A DNA stretch of 29,438 nt from JBFELO01 sp041552055. GTDB lineage: Bacteria > Acidobacteriota > Thermoanaerobaculia > Thermoanaerobaculales > Sulfomarinibacteraceae. The notes beneath the pieces are model-generated. The model did no database searches. It had not been told where the DNA came from and saw only the letters and a list, made by a program, of their open reading frames with translations. The DNA lies in the NCBI GenBank assembly GCA_041552055.1, contig JBFELO010000054.1, positions 1-29,438 on the forward strand. The letters run 5' to 3'. Both the position numbers and the translations under genes were made by a program. Positions 1 to 8,165 of the stretch are shown one piece after another. The first letter of the stretch is position 1, and every line of letters starts with the position of its first letter.

Positions 1-20
1 CCCCCCCCCCCCCCCCCCCC
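1..20. other. 20-base poly-C run at the window edge
   Basis: Twenty consecutive C residues open the window, and the last one is also the first base of the CTA that reads as the TAG stop of the following minus-strand gene. A pure homopolymer of this length at a sequence end, in a region without other long C runs, looks like a sequencing or assembly artefact (poly-G on the opposite strand) rather than biology. Confidence 0.75.
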
Positions 21-1450
21 TACGCTGCTCCGTGCGTCGACAGCACCGCCGGAATCGTCTTCAGCATGATCTTCACATCGAGCCACAGCGACCACTGGTC
101 GATGTAGGCGAGGTCGAGCGCGATCCAGCGGTTGAAGTCGTCCAGTCCGGCCCGGCCCGACACCTGCCACAAACCGGTGATCCCCGGCTTCATGGACAGT
201 CGACGGCGTTGCCATCGCTCGTACCGAGCCACCTCCTCGGGCAGCGGTGGGCGCGGGCCGACGAGCGACATCTGCCCCCGGAGGACGTTGGCAAGCTGGG
301 GCAGCTCGTCGAGCGAGAGCCGGCGTAGGACTTTCCCCACGGGTGTCACTCGCGGGTCGCCTCGGGCCTTGAACGCGGGCCCATTGACCTCGTTGAGGTG
401 TGCCACTTCATCCAGTTTTTTCTCCGCCCCCTGGTACATGGTGCGGAACTTGTACAGGGTGAAGCGGCGGCCGTTGAGGCCGCACCGCACCTGCTTGAAC
501 AGCACCGGGCCCCGCGAGGTGAGCTTGACGCCGGCGGCGATCAGCAAGAGCGGCAACGCGAGAACCGCCAGTCCGACACCGGAAGCCACGACGTCGGACA
601 GTCGCTTCAGGAACATGGGAAACGGGGCGAGCGGGGTGTTGGTGAAGGTGAGCAGCGGAATCCCCTCGAGGTCCTCGAGGATCACCCGAGCCTTCATGTG
701 GGGGAAGTACAGCGCCACCCGGGCCCGGATTCCGAGCTCGGAGCACAGCAGGAACGACTCCTCGAACTCCTCCAGCTGCCGCCGCGAGAGGATGAAGATG
801 ACCTCGTCCACGATTTCGTCCTGGAGGATGCGTGGGAGGTCGTCGGCCGAGCCGAGGACAGGCAAGCTCGCGACCGTGCTCGGGAAATCGGCATTGGGGG
901 CCACGAAGCCGAGTAGGCGGAGTCCCCAGTGCGGATGCGCCTGGATGATCTCCGCCACCTCCTGGGAGCGGGGGTTGATGCCGACCAGCAACAGGGTCCG
1001 GTAGTTGAAGCCGCGTCGCCGAAGGTGACGAGCGAGCAGGCGCAGGGCCAGCTTCTCGGACACCAGGAGCAGGAGGTCGAGGGCCGCGAACAGCACCAGG
1101 AACGGCCGCGACACGAAGTCGAGCCGGAGCAGCCAGCCGGAGGCAGCGAGGGTGAGGGTGCCGATACCCACCACCTGCACGACCTCCCAGACCTCCTGGT
1201 AGAGGGCGACGGTGCGCCGCGAGGTGTACGCCTCGCGTGTGACCAGCAGAAATGTCCAGATCGCGAGCACGAGCGGCAGCAGGCCCAGGTAGCGCGACAG
1301 CGGGTACAGCTCGGTCGGGAAGAACCGGGGGAGTAGCTGGGGGCCCAGGTGGGACCTGAGCCACCAGGCGAGCAGGAACGCCACGGTGGTGAACACCAGA
1401 TCGGTGGTCCACACCCAGTAGGCGATCAGCTTGGCGCGCTCCTTCAACAC
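20..1450 (-). CDS. Polyprenyl glycosylphosphotransferase (exopolysaccharide initiating sugar-1-phosphate transferase)
   Basis: A 476-residue inner-membrane enzyme predicted to move a sugar-1-phosphate from a nucleotide sugar to undecaprenyl phosphate, the first step of glycan repeat-unit assembly. The N-terminal third has about four hydrophobic segments (near residues 10-30, 52-70, 88-108 and 115-132). A nucleotide-binding-like middle domain follows at about 150-235, then one membrane segment near 285-308, then the cytosolic catalytic domain. Family motifs are clear: KFRTM at 334, LSLDELPQL with the Asp381-Glu382 pair, MSLVGPRP at 394 and PGITGLWQVSGR at 422. The length is normal for the family. 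The start is a GTG that overlaps the end of the upstream glycosyltransferase by seven bases (GTGTTGA), so the two are probably translationally coupled. The TAG stop depends on the last C of the edge homopolymer, so the very C-terminus is slightly uncertain. The sugar specificity cannot be read from the sequence. Confidence 0.93.
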   Translation of the reverse strand: MLKERAKLIAYWVWTTDLVFTTVAFLLAWWLRSHLGPQLLPRFFPTELYPLSRYLGLLPLVLAIWTFLLVTREAYTSRRTVALYQEVWEVVQVVGIGTLTLAASGWLLRLDFVSRPFLVLFAALDLLLLVSEKLALRLLARHLRRRGFNYRTLLLVGINPRSQEVAEIIQAHPHWGLRLLGFVAPNADFPSTVASLPVLGSADDLPRILQDEIVDEVIFILSRRQLEEFEESFLLCSELGIRARVALYFPHMKARVILEDLEGIPLLTFTNTPLAPFPMFLKRLSDVVASGVGLAVLALPLLLIAAGVKLTSRGPVLFKQVRCGLNGRRFTLYKFRTMYQGAEKKLDEVAHLNEVNGPAFKARGDPRVTPVGKVLRRLSLDELPQLANVLRGQMSLVGPRPPLPEEVARYERWQRRRLSMKPGITGLWQVSGRAGLDDFNRWIALDLAYIDQWSLWLDVKIMLKTIPAVLSTHGAA

Positions 1451-2535
1451 AGCGAGGTCAGCACCCTTTCGTAGGCGTCGGCGACGTCGTTCCAGAGGTA
1501 TCGCTCGGTCACCCGGCGCCGTGATCTATCGGCGAGGTCGGTCAGCACTGATTCGTCTTCGAGGATCTCCCCGAGAACGGACTCCAGGGATTCTGCGCCT
1601 TCGAACCGGTAGCGGCGGCCGGCGCTCCCCACGACCTCGCGGTTCTCCGGGGTGTCATAGTACAGCACGGGGCGGCCAGCCCCCATAGCCTCCACCAGTG
1701 CGGGGTGCGTTCCTCCGACCTCGGTCGCGTGGATGTAGGCGCGGCAACCGAACAGCAGTTGACGGTAGCCGTCGCCGTAGATCGGGCCCGGCAGCAGCAC
1801 TCGGCCGTCCGCCATCGACTGGACGCGCCGCGTCAGCTCGCGGGCGTACGGGGCCCCACCCACCATGACCAGTCGCCGGTCGCCAGCCACCCTGGAGTAG
1901 GCCGCGACCACTCGATCGGGGTTGTTTTCGGGTTCGAAGCGGGATACGTACAGCAGGTACTGTTCGCGCTCGAGTCCGAGGCTGTCGAGGATATCGGTCC
2001 CGGACGGGGGTTCGAGATCGCCGCCGTAGACGATCATCTCGGACGGGGTGCGGTAGCAGCGGCGGTAATAGCGATGGATCACCTCGGCGTCGGTGATCAG
2101 GGCGTCTGGCATCAGCGTGGCGAGGCGCTCGCACAGCTTGTAGTAGCTGCGTCCGGCGATGCCCCACTTGCGCCGCTTGCGTTCGAGACCGTCGACGTTC
2201 AACGCCACCGGTGTCCTTGCCAGCTGCAGGATCCTCACGAACGGCGCGTTCGCGGCGTTGCACAGCAGCACGGCGTCGTAGGCCTCCCAGAATGCGTGGA
2301 TCGAGGCGAGAAACGTGTGCGACACGGTCTCGAGGTGCTTCGATTTGATCGCCGGCAGCACCACCAGGCGCATCCCGCGATAGCTGCCGAGGCGTGGATC
2401 CACGAATCCGCTGCGACCGTAGACCGTCACCCGGTGGCCGCGCTCGGCCAGCCGCCAGCCCAGCTCCTCGGCCAGGGTTTCGAATCCGCCATAGTTGGCG
2501 GGCGCACCGCGAGTGCCCAGGATTGCGATGTTCAC
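1444..2535 (-). CDS. GT-B glycosyltransferase with an N-terminal DUF1972-type domain (rhamnosyltransferase-like)
   Basis: A 363-residue cytosolic glycosyltransferase. It opens with MNIAILGTRGAPANYGGFET, the Gly-rich N-terminal signature of the DUF1972 domain found in putative rhamnosyltransferases. The C-terminal half has a group-1 nucleotide-sugar site, seen as LLYVSRFEPENNPDRVV and later ATEVGGTHPALVEAMGAG. The open frame continues upstream to 2925, but that part is the shadow of the neighbouring gene. The GTG at 2535 is chosen because the conserved N-terminus begins exactly there and because GTGA (2535-2532) overlaps the stop of the preceding GT2 gene. It lies in the middle of a three-gene minus-strand unit that ends with a phosphotransferase. 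A rhamnose donor would fit the RmlD homologue at 22996-23856, but donor and acceptor are inferred only. Confidence 0.9.
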   Translation of the reverse strand: MNIAILGTRGAPANYGGFETLAEELGWRLAERGHRVTVYGRSGFVDPRLGSYRGMRLVVLPAIKSKHLETVSHTFLASIHAFWEAYDAVLLCNAANAPFVRILQLARTPVALNVDGLERKRRKWGIAGRSYYKLCERLATLMPDALITDAEVIHRYYRRCYRTPSEMIVYGGDLEPPSGTDILDSLGLEREQYLLYVSRFEPENNPDRVVAAYSRVAGDRRLVMVGGAPYARELTRRVQSMADGRVLLPGPIYGDGYRQLLFGCRAYIHATEVGGTHPALVEAMGAGRPVLYYDTPENREVVGSAGRRYRFEGAESLESVLGEILEDESVLTDLADRSRRRVTERYLWNDVADAYERVLTSLC

Positions 2536-3557
2536 TCGTCGACGATCTCCTCGGTCCAACCCGGTGTACGGAACCACTGTCGGAGCCGTCGGGAAGGTGT
2601 CGTGCGTCGGCCCAGGACCCAGCGACGGCGTCGAACGGCATCCCGCCGGAGGCGCCAGACCTGTGCCAGCCCGGACAACGAGCTCCGCTCGACCGTGAGG
2701 CAGGCACCGATCACCATCAGGTCGCGGCCCAACCACCACGGGAAGCAGCCGACGTGCCAGCCGATGTCTGCGCAGTGCAGCCGCAAGAGAAAACGATTTC
2801 GCACCGACAGCTGGTTGATCGTGGTGTGGCCGTACCGGCCACCCTCGGGCCGAAAGGTGCGACCGTGCGCGGCGACCGCCGACGGTTCGTACAGGCACCG
2901 CCAGCCACGCCATTGGAGGCGCCACGCCAACTCGGCATCTTCGCGGTAGGCGAAGAAGGACTCGGCGAAAGCCTCGTGTTCGGGGTAGGCGACGTCATCC
3001 AGCGCACGCCTTCGGTAGAGGGTGGCGGCGCCGGTGCCCCCGAACACCCACGCACGGCGGTCGAACTGGCCCCGCTCGGTCTCGCCTGCGCCGCGATCGA
3101 AATGGCGCCCCGAGCAGGTGACCACCATCCCCGCCGCGTCGAGGACTCCATCCGGCCGGAGCTCCGGGCCCTCGGCCCGGATCAACTTGCCGGTGGCGCA
3201 GCCGATCGTGTCGGACTCCGGTCGGGTCGTCACCCCCTCCAACAAGCGTGCCACGAAGTCGGGGCGGGGTGCGCAGTCCGGATTCAGCGACAGCACCCAC
3301 CCCGAATCGGTTGCCTGGATTCCATGGTTGATTGCGGTCGCGAATCCGGAGTTGGCCCGCTGTCGCTGGACTTGCAGCGGGAGCGTGGCGGCCGAGGCGG
3401 CTGCCACGTCCGGTGACCCGTCACGCGACCCATTGTCGACGATCACGACCTTCTGGGGTGGAGGCTCCAGGGCGGCCACCGCCGTCAGGCAGGCCGGCAG
3501 CGTGTCGGCGTGGTTGTGGGTCACAACCACCACGGAGTAGGTGGTGTCGTAGGCCAC
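2532..3557 (-). CDS. Family 2 glycosyltransferase
   Basis: A 341-residue GT-A fold enzyme, first gene of the minus-strand unit 3557-20. The N-terminal motif YSVVVVTHNHADTLPACL is the usual GT2 nucleotide-binding strand and VVIVDNGSRDGS follows. The NSGFATAINHG and VLSLNPDCAP segments correspond to the NxGFAxAxNxG and DXD-like metal-binding motifs of the rhamnosyltransferase-like GT2 branch. FFAYREDAELAWRLQWRGW is the conserved ED loop with the presumed base. The C-terminal 80 residues are basic and may sit on the membrane. The GTG start at 3557 has no Shine-Dalgarno site but lies six bases after a weak -10, so the transcript may be leaderless. The stop overlaps the next start by four bases. 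Confidence 0.92.
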   Translation of the reverse strand: MAYDTTYSVVVVTHNHADTLPACLTAVAALEPPPQKVVIVDNGSRDGSPDVAAASAATLPLQVQRQRANSGFATAINHGIQATDSGWVLSLNPDCAPRPDFVARLLEGVTTRPESDTIGCATGKLIRAEGPELRPDGVLDAAGMVVTCSGRHFDRGAGETERGQFDRRAWVFGGTGAATLYRRRALDDVAYPEHEAFAESFFAYREDAELAWRLQWRGWRCLYEPSAVAAHGRTFRPEGGRYGHTTINQLSVRNRFLLRLHCADIGWHVGCFPWWLGRDLMVIGACLTVERSSLSGLAQVWRLRRDAVRRRRWVLGRRTTPSRRLRQWFRTPGWTEEIVDE

Positions 3558-3563
3558 GCCGCA

Positions 3564-3591
3564 ATCTTGGCACAGGTCGGGGTGCGTGCAA
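3564..3591 (-). promoter_or_regulatory. Putative leaderless promoter of the 3557-20 unit
   Basis: Read on the minus strand, TTGCAC (3591-3586) is followed by a 16-base spacer, CAAGAT (3569-3564), six bases and the GTG start. The first base of the -10 departs from TANNNT, so this is the weakest member of the leaderless set in this window. Confidence 0.35.
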
Positions 3592-3610
3592 AGGTGCCGT
3601 GGCAGCTAGT

Positions 3611-3640
3611 CCGCACTTCTCACCAGCCTCCTGCTCCGGC
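3611..3640 (+). repeat. Interspersed intergenic element, copy 1
   Basis: The stretch beginning CCGCACTTCTCACCAGCCTC recurs, with changes, at 7133-7153 and as inverted copies at 3834-3857 and 7251-7276. Against the inverted copy at 7251-7276 I count 22 of 26 matching bases (3609-3634). This copy lies in the gap of about 320 bases between divergent genes (3558-3879), where I see no coding sequence. Function is unknown. Confidence 0.55.
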
Positions 3641-3672
3641 CGCTCACCGCCGCTCAGATCGGAACGGGATGG

Positions 3673-3748
3673 CCGATACCGATACCGAAAACCGATTCCG
3701 ATACCGACTCGATTCGTCGGTCTCGCTATCGGTATCGCTATCGGGATC
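3673..3748. repeat. Degenerate CCGATA hexamer array forming a long hairpin
   Basis: Hexamers run CCGATA, CCGATA, CCGAAA, one extra A, CCGATT, CCGATA, CCGACT (3673-3709). On the other side GCTATC, GGTATC, GCTATC, GGGATC (3725-3748) are their inverted counterparts. The outer arms 3673-3688 and 3729-3744 are complementary at 15 of 16 positions, and an inner stem ACCGAC/GTCGGT closes a seven-base loop at 3709-3715. It is placed midway between two divergent promoters. It could be a cruciform or an insulator-like element, or an expanding simple repeat with no function. Confidence 0.75.
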
Positions 3749-3833
3749 GAACGATGCACCCCGCCCAGCGGAGGCTTCGTCCCTCGGGTCGAAAACCCCA
3801 CTGGCCACGGCACCTCGGCGCCCTCGCGACGAA

Positions 3834-3857
3834 CACCGGTGAGGAGAGCGGGCCGGC
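3834..3857 (-). repeat. Interspersed intergenic element, copy 2 (inverted)
   Basis: CACCGGTGAGGAGAGCGGGC is an imperfect inverse of the element at 3611. The two copies therefore face each other around the hexamer hairpin and end 22 bases before the start of the downstream membrane glycosyltransferase. Confidence 0.45.
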
Positions 3858-3866
3858 TCCGGCAGG

Positions 3867-3872
3867 TATACT
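3867..3872 (+). promoter_or_regulatory. Leaderless -10 element TATACT
   Basis: TATACT is followed by seven bases and then the ATG at 3880, so transcription would begin at or next to the start codon. No Shine-Dalgarno sequence is present. Confidence 0.6.
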
Positions 3873-3879
3873 GCGGTCA

Positions 3880-6800
3880 ATGAGCATCCTGCGGCGTCGA
3901 CTGTGGCTACGCCTGCCTGCGTGGGCGTCGGCGGCGGCCTTCGTGGCGCTGGCACTGGTGTTAGCAGGCATCGACGCGATACCCATGAACGACGCGGCGT
4001 GGATGTCAGCCAGCGCACTCCTCGGTCTGGTTCCGTCGGGATGGGTCGCCCCGGTGGGCTGGCGGCGCCGAGCGGCCGAGGCCTGTTTGATACCGGCGGC
4101 TGCCGCCCTGATGTTGGTGGGCGATCTCGCGCTCAGGCGAATGCTGGTGCCGCCGCTGCTCACGGTGGTGGCCGCCGCGGCCCTGGTGGCCGCGCTGGCC
4201 AGGACTCCGCAGCGCTTCCACCCGGTCCTCGTGGCCTGCTGCGGTCTCGCCATCCGCGCGGCGACCGGCCTGGGCTTGGAGGGCGCCGGCCTGGCCACCG
4301 CTGTCGCAGTGTTCGTGGCCGCGGCGGTTGCCCCCTGGGCGGCGGCCTACTGGGGCTGGCAGGTGGGAGCCGTGACAGCCCTGCTGATGGGGAGCCTCCA
4401 CCTTGCCAGATGGCCGGTGGCCGCTGTGGCCGTTACGGTGATCGCGACGTTCCTGTACCCGTGGGGCCGACCTGCGAAGAGAAACGCGGTGGTCGCGTCG
4501 CGATGGGCCCCGGCCGTTGTCGCACTGGCGTTGGCCGGTGCCGCCACGGCTCCTTGGGGGGCGATCCCGGCGAACTGGATGTTCCCGGGTGCTGGTGCGA
4601 CCTTCCTGATCGCAACGCTGCTCGCCCTCGCCGTGACGCCGAGGCTCGCCGTGTCGGTCGCCGGCCTGGCGTGGTTCGTGGTGATGATCTCACTCGGCCC
4701 ACTCCAGGGTCCGGCTCCCGATCGCCGAGCGCTGCGACTCTCGACGGAAGAACCCAGCGTGGTGCTCCCGGCAGGCACCGGCGATCGCTACCTGGTGGAC
4801 ATCTCACTGCACGGTGTCCGCGATCTCGAGGAGGGTACCCCGGTGGTCGCGGTCGAGGTCCAAGATCGGACACGCGATCTTCGTATCGGGAGCGAGTTGG
4901 GGGATCCAGGGCGTCTGTCAGTCGGATCGCCTCCCGATCCCGACCACTCGTTCCCCGATCGCGCGGTGTGGCGTCCGTCGCGGACCGGCCACGACGCGAG
5001 CTGGCGGCTCGCGGGGCGGACCCTGCTGGACGTGCCGGTCGGCGTGCGTCCGGTGATCGCTCGTCACCCCGATCTGTCGGATCGCGTCCGCGTCACCGTA
5101 GAGGCGTACGGTCCGGCCCTGCCCACTCCCCCCAGGGACTGGGCGCTTCCTGGCTGGCTACTCGCCACTGCGGCGGTCGTGCTGCTGCTTCAGTTCGTGG
5201 GCGGGACGTGGCGATCATCGTCGGCCATCATCCCGTGGTGCCTGCTGGTGGCGGGGCAGACGGTGAGTCGGGCGTGTGTCGAACCTCTGCGCCTCCTCGG
5301 CGAGAGGCACGCGATCGACCTCTGTCTGGCCGCGTTGGTCGCTGCCTGGCTGCCGGTGGCGTGGAGGTGGTTTCGGGAGGGACGTCAATTCCGAGTGGCC
5401 GCGGCGCTGCTCCTGCCGTTGGCGCTGGCGACGCCCCACCTGACGCCTCCACTGCACGGAGACGAACCGTTCCATCTGCTCGTGATGGAGTCGCTGGCGG
5501 TGGACCACGATCTCGATATCAGCAACAACCTCTTGGCCGAAGAGAATCTGGCCGATGCGAGCTATTCCCTGGGCGATCCGCTCTTCCACTCGCCCGCTCT
5601 GGGGGCCTTGCTGCTCCCCGGGTACGTGGTCGGCGGGCGCGCCGGCGCGCTCGTGCTGCTGGCCCTGCTCGGTGCGTCGCTGATGGCGTTGATCGCAGCC
5701 CGGGCGCGGAAACTCGGTATCCCGGAGAGCCGCCTGGTACTCGTGTCACTGGGGCTGACCGCGACCTACCCAGTGGCCACCTTCGCGACCCAGATCTGGC
5801 CGGAGTTGCCCGGCGCCACGGCTGTGGCGGCGATCCTCGTCATGGCGACCGGGCGGTGGTTCGGGCTGTTCGCGGTCGCGTTGGTGGCTCTGCTGGCGAC
5901 TGCCGTCAAGACCCGGCTCGCGCTGGTCACCTTTCCACCCGCGATCGTCGGGTGGCTTCGTGGGGGCCATCGGGGTGGGGTGGCGGGATTGATGGTGTTT
6001 GCCGCGGCGGCTGCGTTCGGTCTCGGCGTGGGATGGTTGACCATGGGCCACCCGTTCGGCGCGTTCCGACGCCTGCGTCATCTCGTGCCGGAAGATCCAC
6101 AGGTGCCGCTGCGGGTGATCGGCGGGCTGCTGTTCGACGCGGCAGGAGGACTGGCGTTCTCGGCGCCCCTGTTGCTGGTGGCGGTGGCGTACCTGCCGCT
6201 GCTGTGGCGTCGTGGGCAGGCCGGCGAGCGAGCCGTGGTGGTCGGCGGTGCGCTCACGGTGGTGGCCCTGCTGCACTCGCTCGAGTGGTACGGCGGTGGG
6301 TCGCCTCCGGCCCGCTACCTGGTGCCTCTGCTGCCCGCATTCGCGCTCACCTGGGGGATGTTGCTGCGAACGCCGCGCCGGTCGCGCCGGTTGGGAGAAA
6401 TCCTCGTCGCACCCTCTGTGTTCGTGTGGTGGGTACTGGTCACCCGGCCACACTTCTCGATCAACCCGGGAGACGGCGGCTGGTGGCTGTCCGACAGCCT
6501 GGCCCGCAGGTTCGCGGCCGACACCAGGCAGTTCTTCCCCTCGATGCTCGTGCCCAACTCGGCGACACTCTGGTTGCCGCTGGTCGCGGTCGGTGTCGCA
6601 CTGATGGCGGTGTGGCTGTGCCGAAGGTACTCCGGAGCCGCCTGGACGCTCGCGCGCACCGGCGTCGCCCTTTGGTTGGTCGCGTGTTCGGCGCTGGCGG
6701 CGGCGGTGACTCTTCGGTTCGACCGCACGGTGGAGCTCGAATCCCCACAGGTTCGACATCACGGTGGCCGTCCGGTGCCGCCGGCTGGCACCTTCTCGCA

Positions 6801-7131
6801 GTTCACCTACCGGCGCGGGTGGCAGCTCGCCGACGGAGACGGTGTGACTGTTCCGTTGCATCTGCCGGCACACGCGTCGGTCTGGCTGGAGGGGTGGTTG
6901 CAGGGGACGGCGCAGAAAGGGGCGGAACTGACGGTGAGCTGGAATGACGGCGCGGCGCTGGAGCTGCCGGTGGCTGGGAGAGCACAGCACGCGCGTCTGC
7001 GATTGCCGGACACGCCGCCCAGAGGGCGTCACAGGCTGAGCCTGCAGGTGACGGCGCCGCCCGGGGGGGCGGCCGTACTCGACCGCGTGATTGTCGAAAG
7101 TGGACCGCCACCACCCGACTCCGAGCCCTGA
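3880..7131 (+). CDS. Large multi-spanning GT-C-type glycosyltransferase-like membrane protein
   Basis: A 1083-residue integral membrane protein. Residues 1-275 hold a first block of hydrophobic helices. Residues about 280-415 form a polar, probably periplasmic, beta-rich segment. From 422 a second membrane block contains HGDEPFHLLVMESL (526-539); an Asp-Glu pair in the first large loop is the hallmark of GT-C enzymes that use polyprenyl-phosphate sugars. After the last helix (near 920-940) a C-terminal domain of about 140 residues (from near 945) looks like a beta-sandwich, perhaps glycan binding. The open frame extends 42 codons upstream, but ATG 3880 is preferred because TATACT lies seven bases before it and the following residues form a basic N-terminus leading into helix one. 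It stands alone between two opposing units of sugar genes and probably adds a sugar to, or modifies, the glycan at the periplasmic face. The exact family is unassigned. Confidence 0.85.
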   Translation: MSILRRRLWLRLPAWASAAAFVALALVLAGIDAIPMNDAAWMSASALLGLVPSGWVAPVGWRRRAAEACLIPAAAALMLVGDLALRRMLVPPLLTVVAAAALVAALARTPQRFHPVLVACCGLAIRAATGLGLEGAGLATAVAVFVAAAVAPWAAAYWGWQVGAVTALLMGSLHLARWPVAAVAVTVIATFLYPWGRPAKRNAVVASRWAPAVVALALAGAATAPWGAIPANWMFPGAGATFLIATLLALAVTPRLAVSVAGLAWFVVMISLGPLQGPAPDRRALRLSTEEPSVVLPAGTGDRYLVDISLHGVRDLEEGTPVVAVEVQDRTRDLRIGSELGDPGRLSVGSPPDPDHSFPDRAVWRPSRTGHDASWRLAGRTLLDVPVGVRPVIARHPDLSDRVRVTVEAYGPALPTPPRDWALPGWLLATAAVVLLLQFVGGTWRSSSAIIPWCLLVAGQTVSRACVEPLRLLGERHAIDLCLAALVAAWLPVAWRWFREGRQFRVAAALLLPLALATPHLTPPLHGDEPFHLLVMESLAVDHDLDISNNLLAEENLADASYSLGDPLFHSPALGALLLPGYVVGGRAGALVLLALLGASLMALIAARARKLGIPESRLVLVSLGLTATYPVATFATQIWPELPGATAVAAILVMATGRWFGLFAVALVALLATAVKTRLALVTFPPAIVGWLRGGHRGGVAGLMVFAAAAAFGLGVGWLTMGHPFGAFRRLRHLVPEDPQVPLRVIGGLLFDAAGGLAFSAPLLLVAVAYLPLLWRRGQAGERAVVVGGALTVVALLHSLEWYGGGSPPARYLVPLLPAFALTWGMLLRTPRRSRRLGEILVAPSVFVWWVLVTRPHFSINPGDGGWWLSDSLARRFAADTRQFFPSMLVPNSATLWLPLVAVGVALMAVWLCRRYSGAAWTLARTGVALWLVACSALAAAVTLRFDRTVELESPQVRHHGGRPVPPAGTFSQFTYRRGWQLADGDGVTVPLHLPAHASVWLEGWLQGTAQKGAELTVSWNDGAALELPVAGRAQHARLRLPDTPPRGRHRLSLQVTAPPGGAAVLDRVIVESGPPPPDSEP

Positions 7132-7132
7132 C

Positions 7133-7276
7133 CCGGACTTCTCACCGGTTTGCTCCCGCCAGATCGCGCTCCCCCGCGACCCGACCCGGCGTCGGTTGCG
7201 CGCCTCTCCCCACGACGGATTGCCGTCGCGAGGGCGCCTCGGCGGCCGCAGCTGGAGGCCGGTGAGGAGTGCGGGC
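7133..7276. repeat. Structured convergent gap with an inverted element pair (copies 3 and 4)
   Basis: The gap between two convergent stops begins with CCGGACTTCTCACCGGT (7133-7149) and ends with the inverted form GGAGGCCGGTGAGGAGTGCG (7254-7273). Between them are hairpins CCGAC/GTCGG (7181-7195) and CGACGG/CCGTCG (7213-7228). AGATCG follows the first element here (7161) as it follows the copy at 3611 (3656). The region may work as a bidirectional terminator or be a mobile-repeat remnant. There is no T tract and no open frame. Confidence 0.55.
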
Positions 7277-7286
7277 TCACAGCGGA

Positions 7287-8165
7287 TCAGCTCGACGCGA
7301 GTGATGTGAAGGTTTGGAGAAATGCCTGGCGCCGGGTGGGTCGGAGTAGGGCCCGCGTGAGCAAAGACAGCCGGAGGCCGGCACGCACGAGGACGAGCGC
7401 CTCAGGGTGATGCCGCTCCGCGTATCGCAGCAGATTGCCATAAAAAGCTGACAGGAAATCCGCGTCGGACAGATACTGGAGGCTGGATCCTCCGAGGTGG
7501 ACGATGTGCGCGTCGGGCACGATCCAGAACCCCTCGCTGATACTTTCGGAGCCAGCCCGGTGTTGCTTCAGGCGGGCGCAGAAATCGACGTCCTCCCACC
7601 AAGCCGGAGCGAACTCCGGGTCCAGGCCCTCGAGGGCGTCCCACACCGTGCGTCGCACGAGCCAGGCGGCCGCTGCGGGCTGCTCGACCGGCGCGGGCTC
7701 GGCGGGTGGACCGTACGGAAACATCGGAGCCCCACCACGCCCCACCGTGAGTCGCGCCACGCCGGGCAGGTGACGAAGCTGCCAGCGGTGCTGTGGCCGC
7801 CCGTCATCCGACGTGAGCAACGGGGCGGCACCGGCGACGTCCGGCCGGTCCTCGAGAAACTCGAGCATCGCGTCCAGCGATCCCGCAGATACTTCGCAGT
7901 CGGGGTTCAGCAGCAACAGGTAGGGCTCCCTGCAACGCGCTGCACCACGACCCGCGGCCCACGCGAACGACCGGTTCTCTGCGAGTGCCTCGACCTCGAT
8001 GGTGGGGAACTCCCGGCCCAGCCGATCGGCGTTGTCATCGCCGGATCCGGAGTCCACCAGGACGACCCTGACGAGTGATGTGCCTCCGCGTTCGACCAGC
8101 GATCCAAGACAGCGGCGGACCTCGTCGCCACCCCGCCAGCGCACCACGACGGCAGCGACCGTCAT
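7287..8165 (-). CDS. Family 2 glycosyltransferase
   Basis: A 292-residue GT-A enzyme, last gene of the minus unit 10323-7287. The N-terminus MTVAAVVVRWRGGDEVRRCL and VVLVDSGSGDDN are GT2 nucleotide-binding motifs, LLLLNPDCEV is the DXD-like motif and WWEDVDFCARL is the ED loop. The usual NxGFAxAxNxG stretch reads NRSFAWAAGRGAA here, with the first Gly and the second Asn replaced, a modest departure. The frame is open to 8303, but ATG 8165 is chosen because the fold starts there and ATGA (8165-8162) overlaps the preceding stop. The last 50 residues are basic and Leu-rich. The product probably extends the lipid-linked oligosaccharide; donor unknown. Confidence 0.9.
   Translation of the reverse strand: MTVAAVVVRWRGGDEVRRCLGSLVERGGTSLVRVVLVDSGSGDDNADRLGREFPTIEVEALAENRSFAWAAGRGAARCREPYLLLLNPDCEVSAGSLDAMLEFLEDRPDVAGAAPLLTSDDGRPQHRWQLRHLPGVARLTVGRGGAPMFPYGPPAEPAPVEQPAAAAWLVRRTVWDALEGLDPEFAPAWWEDVDFCARLKQHRAGSESISEGFWIVPDAHIVHLGGSSLQYLSDADFLSAFYGNLLRYAERHHPEALVLVRAGLRLSLLTRALLRPTRRQAFLQTFTSLASS

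Noticed and set aside
3654..3748. CRISPR array or riboswitch in the divergent gap
   Set aside because: The repeats are contiguous six-base units without spacers, and no known riboswitch core is visible.
3903..6947. 1014-codon open frame on the plus strand in another frame of the membrane glycosyltransferase gene
   Set aside because: Its product is Arg-, Gly- and Pro-rich with no motif, typical of a shadow frame in GC-rich DNA, and it lies fully within a gene with clear membrane topology.
5746..7032. 428-codon open frame antisense to the membrane glycosyltransferase gene
   Set aside because: Low-complexity product rich in Arg, Gln, Pro and His without a recognisable fold; it is the reverse shadow of a real gene.
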